A DNA stretch of 64,000 bases from Lentzea alba (GCF_011067745.1 NZ_JAAMPJ010000001.1:1102829-1166828); one strand, 5' to 3'. Positions 44,308 to 54,350 are shown, counted from the stretch's first letter. The notes: generated by a model not told the origin, from the letters alone. Numbers and translations are program-made.

Positions 44308-47300
44308 CTACACCCCAGTCCCCCGCCGCCTCCCAGGCACCGCCGTCAACAACGTGAACAACGCCGCAGCAGCCTGAGCCAACAACAAGAAGTCCCGCAA
44401 CGTCCCAGCCATCTCAACCCGAACCTCGGCATCGGCCCCAGGCAACGGCACCCCCACCAAATGCCCCCAAGCCCGAACAACCGGCACCTGAACCCCATCC
44501 ACCGAAACCGTCCACCCAGGCTCGTCCTCAGCGGCCAAAACGAGCACCCGCCCCTCCCCACCAGGAGAAACCTTCACCGCCACCTCAGGCAACGAGACAT
44601 TCACCGGCGAAACCCCAGCAGCAGCCAACTCAGCCGGCGGCTCCCCACCGGTCCGAGCCCGCCGAGCCAAATCAGGCGCCAACAACACCCCGGTATCCGC
44701 CGCAAACCGCAACCGCAAAACCGGCCGCCCATCCGAAGCAGCAGGGGCCACCGACACCAGTTCCCCAGCCGCTGCCCGAACCCGAGCAGCAACCTCCTCC
44801 GACGGCAACACCACAAACGACACCCCCGACGAAGCCGCCTGAGCCAACGCCAGCTTCACCGCCTCAGGCGCCCCGTCCAGCAACGACGTGTTCCACCGCC
44901 GAAGCCGAGCCGGCGACGACACCGTCGGCACCAGATCGTCGTCTCCAAAAGCCGGCATCCGCCCAGCAACCTGCCGCACCGACGGCCCAAGAATCAGCAC
45001 CGACCGCCCAGTCCGCTCCAGCTCCCCCGTCAACGACGAAGACAACCGAGTCCCGCCATCAGCCTTCAACGGCCCAGACCGCAGATCGAGGAACCCAGCC
45101 ACCCCGAGACTGACCAACGTCACAACACCAACCACGTACACGGCCCGACGCACCGACGCCTGCCCAGCCACACCAGGCGGCACCCCGCGCTGGCACCCGG
45201 CGAGCACCACACACACGAGCCCCCACGCCAAGAGAACCAACGGCGTCCCAGGCCAGGCCTTAACAGCAGCAGTAGCAGCCAACGACCCGATAGCCAGCAC
45301 GATCACCAGCAATCCGGGCAACATCGCAGCGTTGGGCCGCAACACGGCAGCAGCGAACGCAGCCGCCACAAACACCGAGCACACGATCAGGTTCGGCGGC
45401 GGCGACGAGAACGCCGCGCCGAGGCCGTTGAGCACCTTCTCCGGGTGTTGCAGCAAAACCGCAGGCCACGGCAACAACAACGCCATCGGCAACAACACGA
45501 TGGCGAACAGCGCCGCGATCCGCCGAGCCCCACCGGACACCGCGACGAACCCGACCAGGGCCCCGATGATCACCACAACGTGGGTCAACGGCGAGAAGGC
45601 GCCCAACACCGCGACGCCGATCGCGGTACCGGAAGCCATCGGCAACCACGCGTGAGTCGACGAAGCGCGCAACACTGCGTACACGCCCGCGAACACCACG
45701 GGCGTCACGACGTGGACGACGACGACGTCCAGCCGTCCCTCGGACACGGCCGTGGTGGCGACGGGCAGCAATCCGTAGAACGCCGCCACCACCGCGCGCA
45801 CGGAACGCCGCACGCGCATGCCGCGTGACGCGATGTAGGCCGACAACGCGGCGAGGGGGATATCGCCGAGCAACAGCAGTGCGACGGCGAACGACGGGCC
45901 GCCGGGGATCAGTCCGAGAACGGCTAACGCGGCTGGCGCAGGGGCCGCGGTGCCGCCGTACACCGGGTGCCAGGAAGCGAGGTACTCGGACCAGACCGAC
46001 GCGGCCGAGCCGACGGGCAGCAGGCGCCCGCCCGCCAACGAGAGCCCGAGACGCGACCAGTTGGCCACCACCGCGACCGCGGAGAGCCCCAGCAACAACA
46101 GCACGGGAGGCGCCAGCAACAACGATCGCAGCACCCGTGACTGGTCGACCTCGACGAAGACCATGCCGGACGAGGCGCGCGGGCCGGGCGACGGGCGTGG
46201 CTTCGGCGATGGACGAAGTGCGCCGGGCAAAGCGGCGTCCACCGGAACCACGACCGGCGGGCGGCGCAGACCGGCGACACGCGGGCGGCCGCGCGAGGCG
46301 CCGGCGGGCAGAGCGGCGGGGCCGAACGCACGCGGGTCCACTTCGGACGGTTCGAGCCACGCCGAACTGGCGTCGGCTGCAGGCAAACGACCCAGCGCCG
46401 CGTCGGCTTCGACGCGGCGGCGGATCAGGAACGTCGCGCCGGCCCGCACGGCGTTGCGGAATCTGGTGAGTCTGCTGGTGAAGAGGCCGCGCACGACGGT
46501 GGAACCGCGGCGCGCGCGGCGTCCTTCGAACAGGCGACCTCGGGTCAGGAGGTAGCAGGCCGCGCCGACTTCGGCGTGTGCGTCCGCGAAACGCCGGAGG
46601 AACAAGAAGCCCAGGGCGCGCAGCAGCGACAGGAGGAGCAGCCGCGGAAGTCCGATGAGGAACGAGAACCCGGAACAGTTGACCAAGAACGTGCGCATGC
46701 CGTGCGCCCGGTCGACGCCGCGGAACGACGGGCCCGGACGCGCCATCGCCGCGTCCAAACGGCGTGCACCTTTGGTTGCGGCACGGGCGTGGCGCATCCG
46801 AGCGACCGGAACGCACAGCACCAGGTGACCGGCCACGTTCGCGCGCCAGCCGAAGTCGAGGTCGTCGCGCAGCAGCGGCATCGCCTCGTCGTAGCCGCCG
46901 AGCGCGTGCCAGGCCTCGCGCCTGATCAGCGAGCCCGCCGACGAGACCGCGAGGACCTCGGTGCTCTGCTGGAACGACGCGGAGTGCTCCGCCGACGACA
47001 GGCCCGTCTGCCGATGTCCCGAGGAATCCGTCGACAGACCCGCCTCGACGACGAGACGAGAATCCACCCAATCGAGGCACAGCGGGCCCAGCACGGCAGC
47101 CGACGGCGACACCTCGGCCGCGGTGAGCAGAGCGGCCAGGCAGTCGGGTTCGGGCGCGCTGTCGTCGTGCAGCAACCACAGCCATTTGCCGGGGTCGCCC
47201 CACCGTTCGACGGCGTGCTCGACAGCGATGCGGACGGCCGTGCCGAAACCCGTGCCGCGGGGCACGGTCAGCACGCCGTCCAGCAGATCTCCTGCCTCCG

Positions 47301-47475
47301 CCAACACCTTCGCTGTTCGATCCGTTGACCCGGTGTCGACCGCGATCACGTGCCGAGGGCGAATTCGCTGACGCCGCAACGCGGACAGCGCCGTGCTGAG
47401 CCACTGGTCGCCGTCGTGGCAGACCAGGACGCACAGCACCGGCGCGGTCCGGAGCCTCGGGTGAGGACTTGTCAC
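44308..47475 (-). CDS. Giant glycosyltransferase family 2 membrane protein
   Basis: 1055 residues from GTG 47475. Residues 1-310 are a GT2/GT-A domain: VLVCHDGDQWLSTALSAL, AVDTGSTDRT, the acidic WLLHDDSAPEPD and LRDDLDFGWRANVAGH. After a linker with Arg/Pro, about twelve membrane helices extend to roughly residue 830, then a soluble C-terminal beta-rich part and a last helix. It resembles large actinobacterial enzymes that use polyprenyl-linked sugars outside the membrane. It lies 31 bases downstream of whiB2 and may be co-transcribed. The C-terminal third uses many more T-ending codons than the N-terminal part. Confidence 0.8.
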   Translation of the reverse strand: MTSPHPRLRTAPVLCVLVCHDGDQWLSTALSALRRQRIRPRHVIAVDTGSTDRTAKVLAEAGDLLDGVLTVPRGTGFGTAVRIAVEHAVERWGDPGKWLWLLHDDSAPEPDCLAALLTAAEVSPSAAVLGPLCLDWVDSRLVVEAGLSTDSSGHRQTGLSSAEHSASFQQSTEVLAVSSAGSLIRREAWHALGGYDEAMPLLRDDLDFGWRANVAGHLVLCVPVARMRHARAATKGARRLDAAMARPGPSFRGVDRAHGMRTFLVNCSGFSFLIGLPRLLLLSLLRALGFLFLRRFADAHAEVGAACYLLTRGRLFEGRRARRGSTVVRGLFTSRLTRFRNAVRAGATFLIRRRVEADAALGRLPAADASSAWLEPSEVDPRAFGPAALPAGASRGRPRVAGLRRPPVVVPVDAALPGALRPSPKPRPSPGPRASSGMVFVEVDQSRVLRSLLLAPPVLLLLGLSAVAVVANWSRLGLSLAGGRLLPVGSAASVWSEYLASWHPVYGGTAAPAPAALAVLGLIPGGPSFAVALLLLGDIPLAALSAYIASRGMRVRRSVRAVVAAFYGLLPVATTAVSEGRLDVVVVHVVTPVVFAGVYAVLRASSTHAWLPMASGTAIGVAVLGAFSPLTHVVVIIGALVGFVAVSGGARRIAALFAIVLLPMALLLPWPAVLLQHPEKVLNGLGAAFSSPPPNLIVCSVFVAAAFAAAVLRPNAAMLPGLLVIVLAIGSLAATAAVKAWPGTPLVLLAWGLVCVVLAGCQRGVPPGVAGQASVRRAVYVVGVVTLVSLGVAGFLDLRSGPLKADGGTRLSSSLTGELERTGRSVLILGPSVRQVAGRMPAFGDDDLVPTVSSPARLRRWNTSLLDGAPEAVKLALAQAASSGVSFVVLPSEEVAARVRAAAGELVSVAPAASDGRPVLRLRFAADTGVLLAPDLARRARTGGEPPAELAAAGVSPVNVSLPEVAVKVSPGGEGRVLVLAAEDEPGWTVSVDGVQVPVVRAWGHLVGVPLPGADAEVRVEMAGTLRDFLLLAQAAAALFTLLTAVPGRRRGTGV

Positions 47476-47506
47476 GTCCTCAAGTTAAGGCAAGAAGATC
47501 ACAGCT

Positions 47507-47812
47507 CTAGACGGCTCGCTTCTTCAGTTTGCGGCGTTCTCTCTCCGAGAGACCGCCCCAGATGCCGAAGCGTTCGTCGTGCTGGAGTGCGTACTCAAGG
47601 CACTCCGAACGCACCTCGCAGCCCAGGCAGATGCGCTTGGCCTCCCGCGTCGATCCACCCTTTTCGGGGAAGAACGCCTCGGGATCCGTCTGGGCGCACA
47701 GCGCGCGCTCCTGCCAGTCCTGCTCGTCGGCAGGGTCGAACAGGTACGACAGCTCGCCCTGCACGACCGGCTGCGTGACGTGATCTTCTTCGAGCTCTTC
47801 GAATTCCTGCAT
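47507..47812 (-). CDS. whiB2: WhiB2/WhmD iron-sulfur transcription factor
   Basis: 101 residues. The four iron-sulfur cluster ligands are Cys39, Cys62, Cys65 and Cys71, in RALCAQTDPEAFFPEKGG and ICLGCEVRSECLEYAL, followed by the GIWGG turn (83-87) and a basic RERRKLKKRAV end, closely matching mycobacterial WhmD, which is needed for septation. ATG 47812 has a strong GAGGAGG ribosome-binding site. A good promoter is visible upstream. Gene order whiB2 then fbiA/fbiB matches M. tuberculosis apart from the inserted M50 gene. Confidence 0.95.
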   Translation of the reverse strand: MQEFEELEEDHVTQPVVQGELSYLFDPADEQDWQERALCAQTDPEAFFPEKGGSTREAKRICLGCEVRSECLEYALQHDERFGIWGGLSERERRKLKKRAV

Positions 47813-47894
47813 TTCGTCCGCCTCCTCGCCTTCCGCTCTCCCCGGTTGGCGGACGCCAGACGCCGTTCCCACAACGACGAATGACACCGATGTG

Positions 47895-47923
47895 ATTACA
47901 CCTGCGTCACAGCGGGCGGTCAA
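47895..47923 (-). promoter_or_regulatory. Promoter of whiB2
   Basis: TTGACC (complement at 47918-47923), a 17-base spacer, and TGTAAT (complement at 47895-47900), five of six matches in each box to the principal sigma consensus. It leaves a leader of about 76 bases before the whiB2 ATG. Confidence 0.6.
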
Positions 47924-48057
47924 GCGGAGTCCACACGTCGGGGGATATTCGCGCGGATGGCCGCAAAAACCTTGACTGGCAGCACAGACAGTGATTCAGG
48001 TGTCGCAAAGGGTCCCCGAACAGCCCACAGCGCCAGCCGACACGCCACACTGGTGGG

Positions 48058-48813
48058 GTGAAGCGATCAGCGGTGCGCCCCAGTCCACTGTTCCTCGGCC
48101 TGCTCGCGGCAACCGTCGCCGGCGGGGCAATCACCCTGCTCGAAGGTGACGTCGCCATCATCTCGGGCACCATCCTCTTCGTACTCGCCGGGTGGGCGGT
48201 GACGCTGTGCCTGCACGAGTTCGGACACGCCGCCGTCGCGTACAAGGGCGGCGATTTTTCGGTACGCGACAAGGGTTATCTGACCCTCGACATCCGTCGT
48301 TACACCGACCCGGTGCTGAGCATCCTGCTGCCGCTGGTGCTGCTCGCGTTCGGCGGAATCCCACTTCCGGGTGGTGCGGTGTGGATCAACCACCACGCGC
48401 TGCGGTCGAAGAAGATCGAGTCGTTGGTCTCACTCGCCGGACCGGTCACGAACCTGGTGATCGGCGTGCTGCTTGCGTTGATCGTCACACTGTTCTCGCC
48501 GCCGACCGCGCTCGCCGCCGCGATTTCGTACCTGGCCTTGTTGCAGGTGATCGCGTTCGTGCTGAACATCCTGCCGATTCCCGGTTTGGACGGCTGGGGT
48601 GTTTTGGAACCGTTCATGTCGCCCCAGGCGCAGCAGTTCGGCGCGAAGGCACGGCCGTGGGCGCCGCTGATCCTGTTCGCCGTGCTGATCGGCTTCGCCG
48701 AGGTCAACAGGTTGTTCTTCGAGGCGGCGACCGCGGTGTTCGAGGCCGTCGGCGGCGCCTCGGGCTCGGCCTACGCCGGTGCGGCCGCGTTCATGTTCTG
48801 GCGCTACCTGTAG
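48058..48813 (+). CDS. M50-family membrane metalloprotease (site-2-protease-like)
   Basis: 251 residues with about six membrane helices. The zinc motif HEFGH (His53, Glu54, His57) and the third ligand site NILPIPGLDGWG near residue 168 are intact. Rhomboid-like intramembrane cleavage of an anti-sigma factor or lipoprotein is the usual role, but no partner is encoded beside it. GTG 48058 opens the frame; divergent from whiB2. Confidence 0.85.
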   Translation: MKRSAVRPSPLFLGLLAATVAGGAITLLEGDVAIISGTILFVLAGWAVTLCLHEFGHAAVAYKGGDFSVRDKGYLTLDIRRYTDPVLSILLPLVLLAFGGIPLPGGAVWINHHALRSKKIESLVSLAGPVTNLVIGVLLALIVTLFSPPTALAAAISYLALLQVIAFVLNILPIPGLDGWGVLEPFMSPQAQQFGAKARPWAPLILFAVLIGFAEVNRLFFEAATAVFEAVGGASGSAYAGAAAFMFWRYL

Positions 48814-48846
48814 GCACCGCGAGCCGCTGTGGAAGCATGGGACGGC

Positions 48847-49818
48847 GTGAAGGTCGTAGCACTGGTCGGCGGGGTCGGCGGCGCGAGGTTCCTGCAAGGG
48901 CTCAAACAGATAACACTGTCACATAAAGCACGGGAAGCCGAGGTCACCGCGGTGGTGAACACCGGCGATGACGTGTGGATGCACGGGCTGCGCATCACGC
49001 CTGACCTCGACACCTGCATGTACACGCTGGGCGGTGGGATCGACACCGAGCGCGGCTGGGGCCGCGCGGGCGAGTCGTGGACCGTCAAGGAGGAGCTGGC
49101 GGCGTACGGCGCCGAGCCGACGTGGTTCGGGCTCGGCGACCGGGACATCGCCACGCACCTGGTCCGCACCAGGATGCTGCGCGCGGGCTACCCGCTGTCG
49201 GCCGTGACCGAGGCGCTGTGCGACCGGTGGCAGCCGGGCGTGCGGCTGCTGCCCATGTCGGACGACCGGGTGGAGACGCACGTCGTCGTCGAGCTGGACG
49301 GCGAACCGAAGGCCATCCACTTCCAGGAGTGGTGGGTCAAGCACCGGGCGGCACTGCCCGCGCTGTCGTTCGCGTTCGTCGGTGCCGAGACCGCCACCGC
49401 CGGGCCCGGCGTGCTGGACGCGATCGCCGAGGCGGACGCCGTGATCCTGGCCCCGTCGAACCCGGTCGTGAGCATCGGCACGATCCTGAACGTGCCCGGC
49501 GTGCGCGACGCGCTGCGCAAGACCGAGGCGGGCGTCGTGGGCCTGTCCCCCATCATCGGCGGGAAACCGTTGCGGGGCATGGCGGACGCTTGTTTGGACG
49601 CGATCGGCGTGGAGACCTCCGCCGAAGCCGTCGGACGGCACTACGGCTCCCGCAAGTGCTCGGACGGCATTCTGGACGCGTGGCTGGTGCACACCGGCGA
49701 CCGCGCCGACGTGCCCGGTGTCGCGGTTCGCGCGGTTCCGCTGCTGATGTCCGATGTGGACGCCACGGCGCAGATGGCCCGCGCCGCGCTGGAACTGGCC
49801 GGAGTCGAAGTTGACTGA
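48847..49818 (+). CDS. fbiA: Phosphoenolpyruvate/2-phospho-L-lactate transferase FbiA (CofD)
   Basis: 323 residues. FbiA transfers a lactyl- or enolpyruvyl-phospho group to the deazaflavin FO in coenzyme F420 synthesis. The start [19 protein letters not shown] and the block [29 protein letters not shown] motif, and [20 protein letters not shown] are diagnostic. GTG 48847 gives the family N-terminus; a GTG 18 bases upstream would only add a poor leader. The stop overlaps fbiB. Confidence 0.93.
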   Translation: MKVVALVGGVGGARFLQGLKQITLSHKAREAEVTAVVNTGDDVWMHGLRITPDLDTCMYTLGGGIDTERGWGRAGESWTVKEELAAYGAEPTWFGLGDRDIATHLVRTRMLRAGYPLSAVTEALCDRWQPGVRLLPMSDDRVETHVVVELDGEPKAIHFQEWWVKHRAALPALSFAFVGAETATAGPGVLDAIAEADAVILAPSNPVVSIGTILNVPGVRDALRKTEAGVVGLSPIIGGKPLRGMADACLDAIGVETSAEAVGRHYGSRKCSDGILDAWLVHTGDRADVPGVAVRAVPLLMSDVDATAQMARAALELAGVEVD

Positions 49819-51133
49819 TCACGCCGCGGCGGCGCTGGAGCTGCTGCCGGTACCGGGGCTGCCGGAATTTCGCCCCGGCGACGACCTGGCCGGTGCGATC
49901 GCCCAGGCCGCGCCCTGGCTGCGCGACGGCGACGTGCTGGTCGTCACGTCCAAGATCCTGTCCAAAGTAGAGGGACGGCTGGTCCGCGTTCCGGCGGACT
50001 TGGAGGAACGGGACCGGATCCGGCGCGAGCACGTCGACGCGGAGTCCGTGCGGGTGCTCGCCCGCAAGATGCGCACGCTGATCACCGAGAACAAGCTCGG
50101 CATCGTGCAGGCCGCGTCCGGGGTCGACGCCTCGAACGTGGCGGGCGACGAGATCGCGCTGCTCCCCGTCGACCCGGACGGATCGGCGGCGTCCCTGCGC
50201 CGCGCGTTGAAAGGCCTGCTCGGCGTCGAGATCGCCGTGGTCGTCACGGACACGATGGGCCGCGCGTGGCGGATCGGCCAGACCGACGCCGCGATCGGCG
50301 CGTCCGGCATCCGGGTGCTGCACGACTACGCGGGTTCGGTCGACGAGCACGGCAACGAGCTCGCGGTGACGATGGTCGCGATCGCCGACGAGATCGCGGC
50401 GGCTGCGGACCTGGTGAAGGGCAAGCTCGGCGCGGTGCCGGTGGCGGTGCTGCGCGGGTTCGAGGTGGTCGACGACGGTTCCACGGCGCGCGACCTGACC
50501 CGGCCGACCGAGGAGGACCTGTTCCGGCTCGGCACCGAGGAGGCGCTGGCCCAGGGCCGGGCCGAGGCCGTGCTGATGCGTCGCTCGGTGCGGTTCTACT
50601 CCTCCGAACCTGTTGATCTCGCCGTGCTGAAGCGCGCGGTCGGTGCGGCGTTGACCGCGCCCGCGCCGCACCACACGAAGCCGCTGCGGTTCGTGCTGGT
50701 GCGGGAGAAGCGCGCGGAACTGCTGCGGGCGATGCGCGAGCAGTGGACGGCCGATCTGCGCGGCGACGGGTTCACCGAGGAGCAGATCGCGCGCCGGCTG
50801 CGGCGGGGTGACCTGCTGGTCGAGGCACCGGAGATCGTGGTGCCGTTCCTGGTCCGCGACGGATCACACGCGTATCCCGATCCGCGCAGGTCCGAGGCCG
50901 AGAAGACGATGTTCACGGTCGCCGGTGGCGCCGCCGTGCAGGGCCTGCTGGTGGCGCTGGCCGCCGAGGGCCTCGGCTCGTGCTGGGTGTCGTCGACGAT
51001 CTTCTGCGCGGACGTGGTGCGTTCCGTGCTGGGTGTTCCGCAGGACTGGGAGCCGCTGGGCGCCGTGGCGGTCGGGCACCCGACCGAGCCGCTGACGCCG
51101 CGCGAGCCGTTGGAAGGGCTGATCGAGCTTTGA
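49811..51133 (+). CDS. fbiB: F420:gamma-glutamyl ligase fused to nitroreductase-type domain (FbiB)
   Basis: 440 residues from TTG 49811, eight bases inside fbiA. The N-terminal 245 residues are the CofE ligase ([56 protein letters not shown]) that adds glutamates to F420; the C-terminal 190 are the FMN/nitroreductase-like domain ([32 protein letters not shown]...[13 protein letters not shown]), which in mycobacteria reduces dehydro-F420. The fused form is characteristic of actinobacteria. Confidence 0.93.
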   Translation: MTDHAAAALELLPVPGLPEFRPGDDLAGAIAQAAPWLRDGDVLVVTSKILSKVEGRLVRVPADLEERDRIRREHVDAESVRVLARKMRTLITENKLGIVQAASGVDASNVAGDEIALLPVDPDGSAASLRRALKGLLGVEIAVVVTDTMGRAWRIGQTDAAIGASGIRVLHDYAGSVDEHGNELAVTMVAIADEIAAAADLVKGKLGAVPVAVLRGFEVVDDGSTARDLTRPTEEDLFRLGTEEALAQGRAEAVLMRRSVRFYSSEPVDLAVLKRAVGAALTAPAPHHTKPLRFVLVREKRAELLRAMREQWTADLRGDGFTEEQIARRLRRGDLLVEAPEIVVPFLVRDGSHAYPDPRRSEAEKTMFTVAGGAAVQGLLVALAAEGLGSCWVSSTIFCADVVRSVLGVPQDWEPLGAVAVGHPTEPLTPREPLEGLIEL

Positions 51134-51657
51134 CATTGCACGCCGACGCGGTCTCGACGCTGAGCCGATTCGCCGGACAGGACGCTTTGCGCGAGGCCTA
51201 CCTGGGCTTCCTGGCGGCTCGTGAGGACGCCTGCCGGCGGTCCTGCGAGCCGGGGCATCTCACGGCCTCTGCTTTGGTCCTGGACGCCACCGCGGAGCAC
51301 GCGTTGCTGACGCTGCACCCGCGGGTGGGCCGGTGGCTGCAGCTCGGCGGCCACTGCGAGCCGGAGGACGTGTCGCTGGCCGCGGCCGCGTTGCGCGAGG
51401 CGACCGAGGAGTCCGGCATGCGCGGGCTGCGCATCGAGCCGACGCCGATCCACCTCGACGTGCACCCGATCACGTGCTCGCTCGGCAAGCCGACGCGGCA
51501 CTTCGACGTGCGGTTCCTGGTGCGGGCGCCGGTCGGCGCGCAGCCGGTGCGCTCGGCCGAGTCGGTCGACCTGCAGTGGTGGCCGCTCGACTCGCTGCCG
51601 GACAACGTGGACGACCTGCACCCGCTGATCGAGTCGGCGCTGGCCCGCCTGCGCTGA
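51130..51657 (+). CDS. NUDIX hydrolase
   Basis: 175 residues from TTG 51130, overlapping the fbiB stop (TTGA). [30 protein letters not shown] carries the NUDIX box, with Glu residues that bind magnesium (REATEESG). Such enzymes cleave nucleoside diphosphate derivatives, and an F420-linked substrate is tempting because the gene is translationally coupled to fbiB, but this is inference. A hairpin follows the stop. Confidence 0.85.
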   Translation: MTLHADAVSTLSRFAGQDALREAYLGFLAAREDACRRSCEPGHLTASALVLDATAEHALLTLHPRVGRWLQLGGHCEPEDVSLAAAALREATEESGMRGLRIEPTPIHLDVHPITCSLGKPTRHFDVRFLVRAPVGAQPVRSAESVDLQWWPLDSLPDNVDDLHPLIESALARLR

Positions 51658-51661
51658 CGTG

Positions 51662-51680
51662 GATGAAGGAGCCCTTCATC
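51662..51680 (+). terminator. Short hairpin after the NUDIX gene
   Basis: GATGAAGG, three bases, CCTTCATC. An 8-bp stem five bases beyond the stop, between convergent genes; it resembles the ATGAAGG-type intergenic hairpins of this group. Weak by length alone. Confidence 0.5.
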
Positions 51681-51688
51681 GTTCTGGT

Positions 51689-51874
51689 TCAGCGCTTGAG
51701 CGCGCGGTAGTGCTTGAGCAGAGCGGTGATCCGCGCGGGGTCGTTGGCGCCGTTCAGCTCGGCGATCAGGTCGTCGGGGCACAGCTCGTAGTGGTCGCCC
51801 CACCACCGCTGCGACTTGCGGTTCCAGATGCGGTACCCGCCGGGCACGCCTCTCGCCACGTACCGCTTCGCCAA
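51689..51874 (-). CDS. Small basic protein, unknown function
   Basis: 61 residues from TTG 51874; the TTG is supported by a strong GGGGAGG eight bases upstream. AKRYVARGVPGGYRIWNRKSQRWWGDHYELCPDDLIAELNG is rich in basic and aromatic residues and looks like a real short gene. No family assignment. It lies 55 bases downstream of the glycosylase gene on the same strand. Confidence 0.55.
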   Translation of the reverse strand: MAKRYVARGVPGGYRIWNRKSQRWWGDHYELCPDDLIAELNGANDPARITALLKHYRALKR

Positions 51875-51929
51875 CCAGTCCTCCCCAGGTGTCCGGTTGT
51901 CACCAGAATCGCACTCGAGGGCAACGGGT

Positions 51930-52808
51930 TTAGAGCTTGCGGTAGTCGCGGGGTGAGAACCTCGGGGCCCGCCGCGGCCGGCGCATGCCCGCGGCCTCCA
52001 GGTACATGACCGCGCGGTGGCGCTGCGGCTTGTAGGGCTCCAGCAGCGCCATCATGGCGTCGTCATCGCCCGGCGTGCCGGTCAACGCCCACGTGACGTT
52101 CTTCGCGACGTGGTAGTCGCCGACGCTGACGGCGTCCGGGTCGCCCCAGGACCGTTGCGCCACCTCGGCGGACGTCCACACGCCGATGCCGGGCACCTTC
52201 TCCAGCAGCTCGCGGCTGCGCATCTCGGCGGCCTTCTCCAGCCGGTGCGCGACCTGGGCGGCGTTGATCAACGTGCGTCTGCGGGCGCCGTCGAGCCCGC
52301 ACTGGTGCCATTCCCAGTCCTGCAGCGACAGCAGCCGGCCAGGCGTCGGCGGAACCTTCAACGCCAGTGGTCCGGGCGCGGGCTCACCGAAGCGGCGGCC
52401 CAGCTCGCGCCACGTCCGGAACGCCTCCTTGCCGGTGACCTTCTGCTCCAGGATCGAGGCGAACAGCAGGTCCCAGACGCGTCCGGTGGCGCCGAGGCGC
52501 AGACCGGGACGTTGCCGCCGGGCTTCAGCGATCACGGGGTGGTGGGCGACGAACTCGTCCACCGGGTCGTCCGCGCCGAGCAGGGCGGGCAGGCCGTCCA
52601 GCAGCCACTGCCCGCCCTCGCCCCACGCCTCGGCTTCGACGGCGTCAGTGCGCCGTACCCGCAGAGTTCCGGGACCGCACGGGGTGTTCGCCGCGAACCA
52701 GACGCCGCCCTCCGTGCTGAAGGACGGATCGCCTGGGCCGCGGCGCAGCGTTCCGAGCACCGCGCCCAGGTCCAGTGGGAACGGTGGTGTCCAAGATCTC
52801 CTAGGCAT
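51930..52808 (-). CDS. AlkA-like HhH-GPD DNA glycosylase
   Basis: 292 residues. The helix-hairpin-helix LLEKVPGIGVWTSAEVAQRSWGDPDAVSVGDYHVAKNV ends with the catalytic Asp (SVGDYHV) of HhH-GPD glycosylases; IFASILEQKVTGKEAFRTWRELG is the preceding helical hairpin. It probably excises alkylated bases (3-methyladenine-like). ATG 52808 overlaps the manC stop by eight bases, a coupling that is odd for a DNA-repair gene. ATG is the only strong start. Confidence 0.85.
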   Translation of the reverse strand: MPRRSWTPPFPLDLGAVLGTLRRGPGDPSFSTEGGVWFAANTPCGPGTLRVRRTDAVEAEAWGEGGQWLLDGLPALLGADDPVDEFVAHHPVIAEARRQRPGLRLGATGRVWDLLFASILEQKVTGKEAFRTWRELGRRFGEPAPGPLALKVPPTPGRLLSLQDWEWHQCGLDGARRRTLINAAQVAHRLEKAAEMRSRELLEKVPGIGVWTSAEVAQRSWGDPDAVSVGDYHVAKNVTWALTGTPGDDDAMMALLEPYKPQRHRAVMYLEAAGMRRPRRAPRFSPRDYRKL

Positions 52809-53868
52809 CCGTCGAGAAGCGCACGCCGGCCTCGGGCAGCACCACGCCCGGCCAGACCCGCGCTCCGCCGATGAGCTCACAGCGCGCACCGATCACGGCC
52901 GAGTCGCCGACCACGGCGTCCCGCAGCACCGCACCGGCCTGCACCAACGCACCCGCGCCGACGATCGAGCGTTCCACGACCGCGTTCTCGCCGACGACCG
53001 CGCCGTCGAACAGGATCGCTCCGTCGAGCACCGCGCCGTCCGCCACCGTGCAGTTCGAGCCGACGGTCGACCCGCCGCGCACGGTTGCGCCTTCGTGCAC
53101 GGCAGAGCCTTCGAGCACCAGGAAGTCACCGGGCTGCGCCACCGCGGCTGATGGCGCGACGCCCCGGACCAGGTCCGCCGAGCCCTGCACGAACGCCTCG
53201 GGCTTGCCCAGGTCGAGCCAGTACGTGGCGTCGACGTGGCCTTGCAGACGCCGACCGGCCTCCAGCAGGCCGGGGAACGTCTCGCGCTCCACCGACACCG
53301 GGCGACCGGCGGGGATGGCGTCGATCACCTCGCGCCGGAACACGTAGCAACCGGCGTTGATCTGGTCCGTCGGCGGGTTCTCGGTCTTCTCCAGGAACGC
53401 CTGCACGCGGCCCTCGTCGTCGGTCGGCACGCAGCCGAACGCCCGCGGGTCCGCCACCTTCACGAGGTGCAGGGTGACGTCCGCCTCATGCTTGCGGTGC
53501 GTGTCCACGATCCCCGTCAGGTCGACACCCGAAAGGATGTCGCCGTTGAAGACCATCACGTCGGGTTCGCGCAGTTTGCCGGCCACGTTGCGGATCGCAC
53601 CGGCTGTGTCGAGGGGCACTTCCTCGACCACGTACTCGAGCTCGAGACCGAGTCTCGATCCGTCACCGAAGTACTCCTCGAACACCTCGGCCTTGTAAGA
53701 AGTGCCGAGCACCACGTGAGTGATGCCGACCTCCTTGATCCGCGACAGCAGGTGCGTCAAAAATGGCACCCCCGCCGTCGGGAGCATGGGTTTGGGGGCG
53801 GACAGGGTCAGCGGGCGAAGACGGGTGCCCTTGCCCCCGACCAGCACCACAGCTTCGACGCCGTGCAC
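52801..53868 (-). CDS. manC: Mannose-1-phosphate guanylyltransferase (GDP-mannose synthase)
   Basis: 355 residues from GTG 53868 with GGAGGAGG eight bases upstream. EAVVLVGGKGTRLRPLT (residues 5-21) is the nucleotidyltransferase loop, VFNGDIL the metal site, and the C-terminal hexapeptide repeats (GSAVHEGATVRGGSTVGSNCTVADGAVLDGAI) form the left-handed beta-helix seen in this class. With manA and manB it makes GDP-mannose, needed by the glycosyltransferases that follow. It equals Rv3264c in order. Confidence 0.92.
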   Translation of the reverse strand: MHGVEAVVLVGGKGTRLRPLTLSAPKPMLPTAGVPFLTHLLSRIKEVGITHVVLGTSYKAEVFEEYFGDGSRLGLELEYVVEEVPLDTAGAIRNVAGKLREPDVMVFNGDILSGVDLTGIVDTHRKHEADVTLHLVKVADPRAFGCVPTDDEGRVQAFLEKTENPPTDQINAGCYVFRREVIDAIPAGRPVSVERETFPGLLEAGRRLQGHVDATYWLDLGKPEAFVQGSADLVRGVAPSAAVAQPGDFLVLEGSAVHEGATVRGGSTVGSNCTVADGAVLDGAILFDGAVVGENAVVERSIVGAGALVQAGAVLRDAVVGDSAVIGARCELIGGARVWPGVVLPEAGVRFSTDA

Positions 53869-53969
53869 CTTTTTCCTCCTCCGCGTTACGGCAAGCCGTT
53901 CGACGGAATACTCTGACACGAAGCAGATCGTCATATGGGATCTGGTCCCGGCAAGGAGCTAAATCCGAC

Positions 53970-54347
53970 ATGGACCCCCGCGACCGTGCCGACGCCTTGC
54001 TCGCCCGCGCCCGCGCACGTGGGCGGAACATCGTGACGCCGGACAACATGACGTCCCCGATGGACGCATCCGACACCCAGCAGATCCCTCGCACGCTGGT
54101 CAACGCCATGGACCCGCGTCGCGACCCGGACTCGACGATGATCCTCAGCCCCCACCAGATGGGGCAGCAGGCCGCACCCCGGCCGCCGCAGCACCACCCC
54201 ATGCCGACCCAGCCGATGCCGGTGCAGGCGGGCCCGGTGGATGACGCGGAGATCACTCAAGTCGTGCAGCCGGGTGTGATCCCGACCGTGTCCAACCACC
54301 AGCAGAAGCGGGGTTCGCTCTCCCAGCGCCTCAGCGGAGACGTGTAG
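53970..54347 (+). CDS. Hypothetical protein near manC
   Basis: 125 residues from ATG 53970 with AAGGAG upstream. A charged N-terminus (MDPRDRADALLARARARGRNIV) precedes a Pro/Gln-rich low-complexity middle (PRPPQHHPMPTQPMPVQAG) and an acidic end. It looks like a disordered cytoplasmic protein with conserved ends. Divergent from manC and convergent with the next glycosyltransferase. No family or function assigned. Confidence 0.6.
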   Translation: MDPRDRADALLARARARGRNIVTPDNMTSPMDASDTQQIPRTLVNAMDPRRDPDSTMILSPHQMGQQAAPRPPQHHPMPTQPMPVQAGPVDDAEITQVVQPGVIPTVSNHQQKRGSLSQRLSGDV

Positions 54348-54350
54348 GGG

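Noticed and set aside
47891..47911. CRP-like site TGTGA ... TCACA near whiB2
   Set aside because: The half-sites are 11 bases apart, not 6 to 8, and part of the match is the -10 element itself.
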